The notes beneath the pieces were generated by a model. That model was not told where the DNA came from. It saw nothing but the letters and a program-made list of their open reading frames with translations, and made no database searches. Made by a program: the position numbers and the translations under genes. This document shows, piece by piece, positions 14,972 through 22,426 of a stretch of DNA of 22,426 bases (the stretch's first letter is position 1; every line of letters starts with the position of its first letter). This DNA comes from a virus. The stretch spans positions 1-22,426 of the IMG/VR virus record IMGVR_UViG_3300009182_000343; one strand, given 5' to 3'.

Positions 14972-15847
14972 ATGTCTAATTTTTTAACAGATTATCAATA
15001 TTACGAGAATGGAGGCAACTCTCCTCAAGAAGAAAATTGGGGTGATTATCAATACATATTATTAAAAGATATTATCAATAAGTTTTATTTGATGTATGTT
15101 GGAGATGATAAAGTGATAAGTGATTGCAAAAGATATGAAGTGATATTTCATGCTAAACGTGGTCTTCAAGAATTAAACTATGATGTAGCAAGAGAAGTTA
15201 AAGCATTAGAGCTTGACCTTCCTGATAATTTGACAATGATACTTCCAAAAGATTACGTTAATTACGTTAGAATTAGTTGGGTAGATGATGATGGTAATTT
15301 AAGACCAATGGTTATGAATAATCAAAGTACTATTGCTATTGCATACTTACAAGATAATAATGCTAATATTTTATTTGATAATAATGGTGATGCTTTAGAA
15401 GGTACTTCCTTAACAGAAATTAATAGTGCAAATCCTAAATCAAATAATCTAAATGATAGTGGTAGTTTATATCAGTACGGAAGTAGATTTGGTATTGATG
15501 GAAAAACAGCTAATCAAAATGGTAAATATATTATAGATAAAAACTCAGGTGTAATTAGATTTAGTAGTGATGTTAAAGCAAAAACTATTGTATTAGAATA
15601 TATATCTGATGGTCTTAGTGATTTAGCTGAAGATGAGATTAGAGTTAATAAATTATGTGAGAAGTTTTTATACCAATATATGAAGTATGAAATACTATCA
15701 AATAAATATGGAGTTCAAGAATATGTAGTTCAAAGAGCTAAAACAGAATTTAAAGCTATTAGAAATAATACCAAAATAAGAATGATGAATATTCGATATG
15801 ATGAAATATTACAATCTCTTCGTGGTCAAACAAATTGGATTAAATAA
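14972..15847 (+). CDS. Head-tail adaptor / tail tubular A-like protein
   Basis: A 291-aa protein. The core around residues 52-110 (YEVIFHAKRGLQELNYDVAREV, then LELDLPDNLTMILPKDYVNYVRISWVDDDG) has the build of P22 gp4/T7 gp11-type adaptors: a helix bundle followed by 'LPxDYVNYVxxSWxDxxG'. Residues 150-200 are loop-rich with Asn/Ser (possible tail-facing insertion), and a helical C-terminus (CEKFLYQYMKYEILSNKYG) closes it. The stop overlaps the ATG of the tail-hub gene (TAATGA), so the pair is translationally coupled. It would form the ring under the portal to which the tail hub attaches. Confidence 0.6.
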   Translation: MSNFLTDYQYYENGGNSPQEENWGDYQYILLKDIINKFYLMYVGDDKVISDCKRYEVIFHAKRGLQELNYDVAREVKALELDLPDNLTMILPKDYVNYVRISWVDDDGNLRPMVMNNQSTIAIAYLQDNNANILFDNNGDALEGTSLTEINSANPKSNNLNDSGSLYQYGSRFGIDGKTANQNGKYIIDKNSGVIRFSSDVKAKTIVLEYISDGLSDLAEDEIRVNKLCEKFLYQYMKYEILSNKYGVQEYVVQRAKTEFKAIRNNTKIRMMNIRYDEILQSLRGQTNWIK

Positions 15848-18800
15848 TGAGTGAATTAAAAAAGAATTTCGTACAAGGTAAAATGAATAAGGACTATGAT
15901 GTCCGCTTGATACCTGAAGGAGAATATATAGATGCTTTTAATGTTCTAGTTTCTAACTCTGAGGGTTCTCAAGTTGGAAGTATTCAAAATTCTTATGGTC
16001 TTGATAAAATATCTGATTTAAACATTCCTTTTGATTCTGAATCTATAGGAAGTGTATCTGATGAAGGTAATGAAAAAATATATTGGTTTGTAACATCATC
16101 TACAAGTAATTATATATTTGAGTACGACCAATTAAATAGTGTAACAGGAGGTCCTTTAGTTTCTACTATATTACAAGATTCAAGAACATCTCCTAATAAC
16201 GTACTTAATTTTAATAAACAATATAAAATAACTGGTGCAAACGTAATATACAACTCATTTAATAAAGAGACATTGTTAGTTTGGACTGATGACTTAAATC
16301 CAATTAGATGTATCAATGTAGATAGAGCAAAAGGATATGGGCCTTCTACAGACGTTAATACTACTTTTCTAAGTAAAGATATAAGCTTATATAAAAGACA
16401 GCCTCATTTCGCTCCTATATGCACACCAACTACAACTGGTAATGGAACTGAGAATAACATAAAAGAAAGGTTCTTATCTTTTGGTTATAGATGGAAATAT
16501 TTAGATGGGGAATATTCTGCTATCTCAACATTTTCAAATCCTCAATTTTATCCAGGACAATATTCTTTAGATTATTTGACTCATGAGAACATTGGAATGG
16601 TAAATAAATTCAATGCTGTCAATATAGGGTTTAATACTGGAGATAAAAATGTAACAGATGTTCAGTTGGTTTTTAAAGAAAGTAATAGTAATAATATTTG
16701 GATAATAGATACCTTTAATAAAACAAAGTTATTTTGGACCGATAATTCTGATAGGTCATTTCTTTTCTCTAATAATAAAATTTACTCAGTACTTCCTGAA
16801 GATGAAGTCAATAGATTATTTGATAATGTTCCTGTTTTATCTAAAGCTCAAGATTTTATTGGGAATAGATTAATATATGGAAATTATGTTGAGGGACACG
16901 ACATGGTTGATACTAATGGACAACCTATAAAGATTGATTATACTTTATCACCTATTAGTGAGGATAAAACAAATGATCGTTTAACTACTGATATAATAAC
17001 TCATAGTGAAATCATTGATGGGGTATCAACACCTGTAGCAGATTCTTTAAGAATAAATTTTGCTGGAAAACAAATAAAAGCAGGTGATTTATTGAACTTT
17101 AATTTTAGAGCTAAAAGTGCTCCAATATCTTATCATGGTAATTATAATTGTTCTATATCAATGTTTCTTGGTGCTGACTATACAAATGCAGAAGCACTTA
17201 GAGGTTCTGGTGAATTTCAAAACTTTATAAATGTAATTGCTTATAATAATTTTAAATATTATGATACTGGAAGTCAAGCTCCAGCTAATGAAGTTGTTGA
17301 TTATGTTGGTAAATATAAACCATTTGAAATATTGAGTGGTACAACTCCTGATGTAATAGAAATAAAACTTCCATATATAGAATACCAAGTTGATAATACT
17401 CCTTCTGTTCATACAGATAGTGATTTCACATTAAAACAAGAATATTTTTATTATGTAGATGGAACTATAAATATATCACTATCTAATGGTAATGCTTACT
17501 CTAGTTGTAAAAGTAATAGAAGTTATGAAGCTGGTATTGTATACTTAGATGATGAAGGAAGATATTCAACTGTGATTACAAATTCTCATTCAAACTCAAC
17601 TAATAACTGCTTTATACCTGTTTTAAATTCTGTAAACAAAAATAGTTTACAAATGCAAGTACATCATAAAGCTCCTTATTGGGCAACAAAATATAAGGTA
17701 TTTGTAAAAGATAATAAATTAGAATACCAAACAATATACGCTCTTGTAGTATATAAAAAAGATAATTACATTTGGATAAAACTAGAGGGTCAAGAAAAGA
17801 ATAAGGTTCAAGATGGAGATATTTTAATCCTTAAAAGAAATTTATATGGGCCAACAGTATCTTTAATTAAAGTTCAGGTTTTAGAATATAAACAACAAGC
17901 TGAAAATTTTATAACTGGAGCACCTGCTGGTAATTATATTAAAGTAAAAAGTTTTAGTGGTATTGATATAGCATCACTTCCAAATAATTACTTAGCATAC
18001 GAAAATCATGTTAGTAATTCTGATTGTGGTGCTCATGGTTTTTTAACTTATACTGGTCCATTTGGAACTTTAAATCCATCAACTGGATTATGGGAAGATA
18101 CAAAAATAACAGCTGGCAGTATTTTATATTTTAAATTAAGCAACGGAAGAACAAATACAGAGCCAAATCCTACTTTTGAAAAAACATATATATCATCTGC
18201 TGATTATAATAGTATATATGAGTGGTGGATTACAGAGATGAATGATGAAACTGGTTTTGATATTGTATGGACAAGAGGACATTATGTCTCTATTGGAGGT
18301 GGTTTTTTTTCAAGTTCACATTTTGTTGCTGATAATAACTATCCATATTCTATAGGTTTTTGGAATCTTATTGGTTCTACTGGTGGAGAAACTCAATTTA
18401 ATCCTGGACACCCATCATACTCTGATTCAAAAATAACTATTACACTTGCTACAAGCGTTATTATTCTTGAGACAGACCCTAAAGATAAAAGTTCTGAAGT
18501 ATATTACGAGATACCTGATACCTATTTAATAGATTCTAATGGAAACCACCTATCTAAAAAAACAGATAGTAATTATCCTGTAGATGCAGATGTAGACCAA
18601 GATGGTATTACTACTGCTGCAACATTAAATTTATCATTCTTTAATTGTTATTCTCAAGGTAATGGAGCTGAAAGTTATAGAGTGAAAGATTTATTTAACT
18701 CAAATTATTTATCTACGAATACAAGACCAAATGCAGTTCAATTAGATGGATATAAAGAGAGAAGAAATATAGCATCATTAACATATAGTGGTGGATTTGA

Positions 18801-20667
18801 AAAAACAACAAACTATAATTCTTTAAATGAGTTTAATCTATCAAGAGCAAACTATAAAGATTTAGATGATAAATATGGAAGAATACAAAAGTTATTCTCA
18901 AGAGATACGGATTTAATAGTATTTCAAGAAGATAAATTACACAAAGTATTATACAATAAAAACTTATTATCTGATGCAGTTGGAGGTGGTCAAATTACTT
19001 CAGTAGAGCAAGTATTAGGACAAGAAATACCTTATGCTGGAGAATTTGGTATTGGAACAAATCCAGAGACTTTCTCTAACTATGCAAATAACATTTATTT
19101 TACAGACCAACCAAAGGGAGTTGTTTTAAGATTAGGTTCTGATGGTTTAGAGCCTATCTCAAGATATGGAATGAAAGATTGGTTTAGAGATAATTTAAGA
19201 GATTATAGTTCTAAGTTTATAGTTGGAGGTTATGACCCATCTTATGATAATTATATATTAGGTTTTACAAATGAAAATAAACAAGTTAAATCATTAAGAG
19301 TTAATTGTAATCAACAAATTAATAATTTAAAATTAACACCATCTAATAGTCTATATTACGATATAAACATAGGAAATAAAGTTGGTGATTTTGTTTTTAA
19401 TTACCAAATAACTGAGGGAGTTTTAGATGCAACAATAACCATAGGAGTTAGAAATTATGCAAATCCAGGATTAACAGAAAGTGGAAGTGTTATTATATCA
19501 AGAACAGGAACAGAAGAAACTGCTTACGTATTAATAAATAATACACATGAAGTTGATGCTATGATTTCTTTTTCAAATCATTGTCCTATAACTAATCAGT
19601 TAGAAGTTGTTACTTTGGTAGTTAATGATATTTCTGATGCTGGTAAATCTATGACAAATAAATACTCTTGGGTAGATTCAATGTATGGATATAGTGGGAA
19701 CTCAACAGATGTAGATACATTTACTACTTCTGGTCTTACAAGATTTAGAACAGAGGTTGGAATTGAAGCTGATGGTCCAATACCATTTGAAGGAAGTTTA
19801 GTTAGAGTATCATCTATAAAAGGTAATGGTGTGTTTACTGGATGTAATAAAATAGGGTATACTATTGCTAGTAGTGATTACGATGCACAACAAATAATAG
19901 ATAATGCAACATACCCATCTATAACAACTGTTGGAGATGAGAACTATATTGAGTTTACATTTGAGAGATTAGGAGATCTATCTAAGAAACTTTATATAGT
20001 TTGGGATTATATTGATGATGTTTACGCTGCAAATACTAACATATTAAAAAGTATAAATCAAGGAACTAGTTTCTCTCTAAATAGTTTAGATAATATAACT
20101 CATGGAACACCTTATACCTTATCTATGATAACAGGTCCTGAGTATGGAGGATTTGAGATAGTAGGAGATTATATTACATACGTTCATAATGGAAGTAGTT
20201 TAATACCTGATTTCTATATTTATAGAGTATCTAGTGGAGAGTGTAGTGTAGATATAAGAGTAGATATATTAATAAATGAACCATTAGATTGTAGAGCATA
20301 TCAATTTGATTGGATAGATGGTCCTTTACATTCAGATGGTTTAGTTAGATATTTAGATTGCGATTATATATTACGAGAAATGATTTTAAACTCTACAACA
20401 TCTACAGAGCAAGTATGCCTTTCTTCAATAGTTAGTGTAGATAGAGTTGTAACTACTGATATAGGAGCTTGTAACCAAAGTACATGTAGACAATATAAAA
20501 TATATAGTAGTGTAGGAGTTAATACTTGTGAGTATATAGATTGTTTTGGTGATTATCAAACTGCAACAGCAGATGGTACTGAAGGATATGTAGAGACATT
20601 ATTCTGTGCATCTACTTTAATTGGTCTTCCATTAAATGTAGTTAAAGATGGAAATTGTACTATTTAA
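15847..20667 (+). CDS. Large tail-hub/'muzzle' (P22 gp10-like stabilization) protein
   Basis: A 1606-aa protein. The N-terminus, FVQGKMNKDYDVRLIPEGEY then DAFNVLVSNSEGSQVGSIQN (residues 7-46), is the entry motif of the gp10-like tail stabilization family. Further family stretches are KYKVFVKD then WIKLEGQEKNKVQDGDILIL (615-665), GRIQKLFSRDTDLIVFQEDK (from 1011), EFGIGTNPETFSNYANNIYF (from about 1064) and GMKDWFRD then GGYDPSYDNYILGF (about 1108-1140). These fit a beta-propeller hub plugging the tail. Beta-rich domains follow, then two copies of a four-Cys module (1482-1542, 1547-1604). P22 gp10 has 472 residues, so this is a much-enlarged version like crAss-like 'muzzle' proteins. It is coupled to the adaptor by a one-base overlap. 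Confidence 0.75.
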   Translation: MSELKKNFVQGKMNKDYDVRLIPEGEYIDAFNVLVSNSEGSQVGSIQNSYGLDKISDLNIPFDSESIGSVSDEGNEKIYWFVTSSTSNYIFEYDQLNSVTGGPLVSTILQDSRTSPNNVLNFNKQYKITGANVIYNSFNKETLLVWTDDLNPIRCINVDRAKGYGPSTDVNTTFLSKDISLYKRQPHFAPICTPTTTGNGTENNIKERFLSFGYRWKYLDGEYSAISTFSNPQFYPGQYSLDYLTHENIGMVNKFNAVNIGFNTGDKNVTDVQLVFKESNSNNIWIIDTFNKTKLFWTDNSDRSFLFSNNKIYSVLPEDEVNRLFDNVPVLSKAQDFIGNRLIYGNYVEGHDMVDTNGQPIKIDYTLSPISEDKTNDRLTTDIITHSEIIDGVSTPVADSLRINFAGKQIKAGDLLNFNFRAKSAPISYHGNYNCSISMFLGADYTNAEALRGSGEFQNFINVIAYNNFKYYDTGSQAPANEVVDYVGKYKPFEILSGTTPDVIEIKLPYIEYQVDNTPSVHTDSDFTLKQEYFYYVDGTINISLSNGNAYSSCKSNRSYEAGIVYLDDEGRYSTVITNSHSNSTNNCFIPVLNSVNKNSLQMQVHHKAPYWATKYKVFVKDNKLEYQTIYALVVYKKDNYIWIKLEGQEKNKVQDGDILILKRNLYGPTVSLIKVQVLEYKQQAENFITGAPAGNYIKVKSFSGIDIASLPNNYLAYENHVSNSDCGAHGFLTYTGPFGTLNPSTGLWEDTKITAGSILYFKLSNGRTNTEPNPTFEKTYISSADYNSIYEWWITEMNDETGFDIVWTRGHYVSIGGGFFSSSHFVADNNYPYSIGFWNLIGSTGGETQFNPGHPSYSDSKITITLATSVIILETDPKDKSSEVYYEIPDTYLIDSNGNHLSKKTDSNYPVDADVDQDGITTAATLNLSFFNCYSQGNGAESYRVKDLFNSNYLSTNTRPNAVQLDGYKERRNIASLTYSGGFEKTTNYNSLNEFNLSRANYKDLDDKYGRIQKLFSRDTDLIVFQEDKLHKVLYNKNLLSDAVGGGQITSVEQVLGQEIPYAGEFGIGTNPETFSNYANNIYFTDQPKGVVLRLGSDGLEPISRYGMKDWFRDNLRDYSSKFIVGGYDPSYDNYILGFTNENKQVKSLRVNCNQQINNLKLTPSNSLYYDINIGNKVGDFVFNYQITEGVLDATITIGVRNYANPGLTESGSVIISRTGTEETAYVLINNTHEVDAMISFSNHCPITNQLEVVTLVVNDISDAGKSMTNKYSWVDSMYGYSGNSTDVDTFTTSGLTRFRTEVGIEADGPIPFEGSLVRVSSIKGNGVFTGCNKIGYTIASSDYDAQQIIDNATYPSITTVGDENYIEFTFERLGDLSKKLYIVWDYIDDVYAANTNILKSINQGTSFSLNSLDNITHGTPYTLSMITGPEYGGFEIVGDYITYVHNGSSLIPDFYIYRVSSGECSVDIRVDILINEPLDCRAYQFDWIDGPLHSDGLVRYLDCDYILREMILNSTTSTEQVCLSSIVSVDRVVTTDIGACNQSTCRQYKIYSSVGVNTCEYIDCFGDYQTATADGTEGYVETLFCASTLIGLPLNVVKDGNCTI
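20290..20658 (+). repeat. Two tandem four-cysteine modules at the end of the tail-hub protein
   Basis: Module 1 has Cys 1482, 1505, 1524 and 1542; module 2 has Cys 1547, 1566, 1587 and 1604, plus Cys 1561. Both start CR-x-Y and share Y-[LI]-D-C. The spacings are 23/19/18 and 19/21/17 residues. The copies are protein-level repeats with little DNA identity. Confidence 0.7.
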
Positions 20668-20683
20668 TAAATAAAAAATAAAA

Positions 20684-21430
20684 ATGGCTAAAACAATATC
20701 GTTTGACGAAAAAACAAATACTTGGACATCTTTTTGGGGATACAACCCAGAGTGGATGACTAGGTTAAATCGTGGTTTCTTTTCTTTTAAAAATGGTCAG
20801 CTATATAGACACCATTCAGAGACAGCATCTAGAAATTATTTCTATGATGATGAAGGAGGTATGAGTGTTCAAGATTCTTCTGTAACGGTAGCATTTAATC
20901 AAGACCCAAGTGATGTAAAACAATTCAAAACAATATCATTAGAGAGTAACACTAGTCATTGGAATGCTGTTATTGAGACCAATTTTGATAATGGACATAT
21001 TAACTATGAAAACTTTAATACTAGAGAAGGTGAGCATTATGCTATGATAAGTAGAGATAGTAATAGTATTTTAGATTTTACTCATTTATCAATACAAGGT
21101 GTTGGGGTGTGTACTGGATTATTATCAAATACATATACTTTCGATGAAGTTCCTACATTTCTATCTACAGAAGATACTTTATATACTATAGATATAAGTA
21201 ACACACCATATGCTATAGGAAGAGTGCTTTCATTTAATTCAACATCAATAACTATAACTCCAATAACAACTGGTCCTGTAGGTTCATTCTATTTTATAGC
21301 TAAAAATCCTGTAGCAGAGAGTAATGGTATTAAAGGAAACCACGCTACTATTACACTAACTACAACTGATAGTGGTAGTGAAGCTACATTATTTACGGTT
21401 AATACAGAGGTATTTAAGTCTTTTCAATAA
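20684..21430 (+). CDS. Tail-associated structural protein, companion of the tail hub
   Basis: A 248-aa protein. The N-terminal FDEKTNTWTSFWGYNPEWMT (residues 7-26), then FFSFKNGQLYRHHSETASRN and later SVTVAFNQDPSDVKQFKTIS, recall the domain that in many marine podovirus stabilization proteins follows the propeller in the same chain. Here it is a separate gene, 16 bases after the hub gene. The C-terminal half (about 130-248) is beta-rich (DTLYTIDISNTPYAIGRV, SITITPITTGPVGSFYFIAK) with no enzyme motif. It likely assembles on the hub in the virion. The relation to the fused domain is recalled family knowledge; splitting is inference. Confidence 0.55.
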   Translation: MAKTISFDEKTNTWTSFWGYNPEWMTRLNRGFFSFKNGQLYRHHSETASRNYFYDDEGGMSVQDSSVTVAFNQDPSDVKQFKTISLESNTSHWNAVIETNFDNGHINYENFNTREGEHYAMISRDSNSILDFTHLSIQGVGVCTGLLSNTYTFDEVPTFLSTEDTLYTIDISNTPYAIGRVLSFNSTSITITPITTGPVGSFYFIAKNPVAESNGIKGNHATITLTTTDSGSEATLFTVNTEVFKSFQ

Positions 21431-21436
21431 TTTGAT

Positions 21437-21462
21437 TATCTTTGCACTATAAATTTAATTTA
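21437..21462 (+). promoter_or_regulatory. Promoter of the GNAT/ejection-protein unit
   Basis: The -7 element TATCTTTG is at 21437-21444, seven bases after the previous stop. The leader box AATTTAATTTAAT (21452-21464) runs into ATG 21463. No terminator lies before it, so read-through from the tail-hub operon is possible. Confidence 0.75.
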
Positions 21463-21861
21463 ATGGATAGCAATACAAGATATTTTACTGAGGGAGATTA
21501 CCCAATGTTATTAGATTGGTGGAAGTTTTGGAGATTTCCAGCTCCAGGATTAAATAACTTACCTAAGACTGGTGTGATTGTGAACATAGATTCAACAGAC
21601 GTATGTTCAGGTTTTGTTTATTTAACTAATAGCAATATGTGTTGGGTTGAATTTATAGTTAGTAACCCTGATGTTAAAGATAAAAAAGTTAGGAAAGTAG
21701 CTATCTCAGAATGTATAAATCAATTATGTTATATAGCAAAGGAGATGGGATATGAGGTTGCTTATACATCATTAAAAAACGAGAGCTTACAAAATAAATA
21801 TTTAGAGGAAGGATTTATTTTAGGGAGTAAGGGTTGTAACGAATATATAAAATTACTATAA
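21463..21861 (+). CDS. GNAT-like N-acetyltransferase
   Basis: A 132-aa protein from ATG 21463; a TTG at 21442 in the same frame falls within the promoter and is rejected. It shows the GNAT layout: YFTEGDYPMLLDWWKFW (helix 1-2), TGVIV then CSGFVYLTNSNMCWVEFIVSNP (strands 2-4), a DKKVRKVA loop at the acetyl-CoA position (73-80) followed by a helix, and YTSLKNESLQNKYLEEGFI at the end, where 'EEGF' is the usual C-terminal GNAT turn. The pyrophosphate loop is less canonical than R/Q-xx-G-x-G/A. GNAT enzymes move an acetyl group from acetyl-CoA to an amine. Target unknown; the position between tail and ejection genes suggests a virion or host target. Fold likely, substrate unknown. Confidence 0.65.
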   Translation: MDSNTRYFTEGDYPMLLDWWKFWRFPAPGLNNLPKTGVIVNIDSTDVCSGFVYLTNSNMCWVEFIVSNPDVKDKKVRKVAISECINQLCYIAKEMGYEVAYTSLKNESLQNKYLEEGFILGSKGCNEYIKLL

Positions 21862-21865
21862 AAAT

Positions 21866-22426
21866 ATGGCAGCAGTAACAGGTGCAGTTATAGGAGGAGT
21901 CTCAGCATTAGGTGGTGTTTACCAAGCTATTGAAGGAGCTAAACAAGCTAGAGAAGCTAAAGACGCTTTGAACAATCTACCTATTCCAGAGTTGCAAAAT
22001 TCATACGAAGGTCTTCAAGTAAGTCAGTTGGGAGCTAATCTTCAAAGAGAAGAAGGTGCTAGACAATTTGCTACTGGTGTAGATACATTAAGAAGTGGTG
22101 GTATTAGAGGAGTTATTGGTGGTTTAGGTCAGCTTAACGCACAACAAAACTTACAGAATAGACAGATAGCTGCTAATTTAGATGAGCAAAAAACTAATAT
22201 AGATTTTGCTAGAGCTGGAGACCAATCACAAATTAGAGGTATGAAAGAAGCTAGGTATCAAGGTAATCTTGCAGCTTTATCATCTCAAATATCAGCTGGT
22301 AAGGCACAAGAAATGCAAGGTATAAAAGGAGCTATACAAGGAGCTGCTAGTGGTGTTCAAATGTATCAGCAAGGTAAATACATGGATGCTTTAACAAGTC
22401 AAGCAGAACAAGGTAATATAGGAGGA
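21866..22426 (+). CDS. Internal virion (ejection) protein, 3'-truncated by the window
   Basis: The ATG at 21866 follows the previous stop by four bases, and the frame is open for 187 codons to the window edge, so the end of the gene is missing. The N-terminus (AAVTGAVIGGVSALGGVYQAI, about residues 2-22) is a small hydrophobic Ala/Gly helix. It is followed by long helices rich in Ala, Gln and Gly with charged patches (AKQAREAKDALNNL, LQREEGARQFATGVDTLRSGG, ANLDEQKTNIDFARAGDQSQ, IQGAASGVQMYQQGK). This composition is typical of podovirus internal proteins that leave the capsid with the DNA and help it cross the host envelope. Exact role not shown. Confidence 0.6.
   Translation, partial: MAAVTGAVIGGVSALGGVYQAIEGAKQAREAKDALNNLPIPELQNSYEGLQVSQLGANLQREEGARQFATGVDTLRSGGIRGVIGGLGQLNAQQNLQNRQIAANLDEQKTNIDFARAGDQSQIRGMKEARYQGNLAALSSQISAGKAQEMQGIKGAIQGAASGVQMYQQGKYMDALTSQAEQGNIGG

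Noticed and set aside
21442-21462. TTG start giving a 7-residue longer GNAT gene
   Set aside because: It also lies in the promoter element (TATCTTTG); ATG 21463 follows the leader box directly.
1-22426. tRNA genes, CRISPR arrays, integrase or attachment sites, diversity-generating retroelement
   Set aside because: No cloverleaf, spaced direct repeats, recombinase or reverse transcriptase gene was found in any frame I read. The absence was judged by eye only.

Overview
The window is a stretch of a double-stranded DNA phage genome, and every gene I can support is on the + strand. The DNA is strongly AT-rich. The host is most likely a member of Bacteroidota, probably the Flavobacteriia. Two features point there: seven intergenic -7 elements of the form TAnnTTTG, the Bacteroidota/Flavobacterium promoter signature, and start codons preceded by A-rich tracts instead of Shine-Dalgarno sites. 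The terminase, portal, major capsid protein and a very large tail-hub ('stabilization' or 'muzzle') protein, in this order, resemble crAss-like (Crassvirales-related) and marine flavobacterial podoviruses. That placement rests on recalled family features and not on a search.

Layout. 1-4200: the end of a receptor-binding/tail-fibre module. It holds a fibre gene cut by the left edge, a 138-aa beta-rich protein, a 59-aa ORF, three tandem paralogous glycine-rich adhesin-like genes, and a 92-aa unknown, and it closes with a terminator. 4261-5760: an accessory cassette with a 74-aa unknown, a 190-aa protein that reads as two tandem GroES (Cpn10)-like domains, and a Lys/Ser-rich protein ending in a CxxC motif, then a terminator. 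5762-10728: the packaging operon, with a candidate small terminase, large terminase and portal. 10741-13333: a probable scaffold and the major capsid protein, then a terminator. 13361-14244: a single-gene unit for a conserved 264-aa protein of unknown role. 14247-21430: head-tail connector genes, the 1606-aa tail-hub protein and a 248-aa tail-associated protein. 21437 to the right edge: a GNAT-like acetyltransferase and the beginning of an Ala/Gly/Gln-rich internal (ejection) protein.

The genes together cover DNA packaging (terminase, portal), capsid building (scaffold, MCP, chaperonin cofactor), neck and short-tail assembly (connectors, tail hub), DNA delivery (ejection protein) and host recognition (fibre and glycine-rich adhesins). 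I see no tail tube, sheath or tape-measure gene, which fits a short tail. Transcription is divided into compact units by hairpin terminators. Each promoter is followed by a very short AT-rich leader, often carrying AATTTAATTTAAT directly before the start codon.

The points most worth a second look are the tandem GroES-like protein, the triplicated adhesin genes joined by identical 13-bp junctions, the duplicated four-cysteine module at the end of the tail-hub protein, and the repeated promoter-leader cassette. No tRNA, CRISPR array, insertion sequence or minus-strand gene was found.
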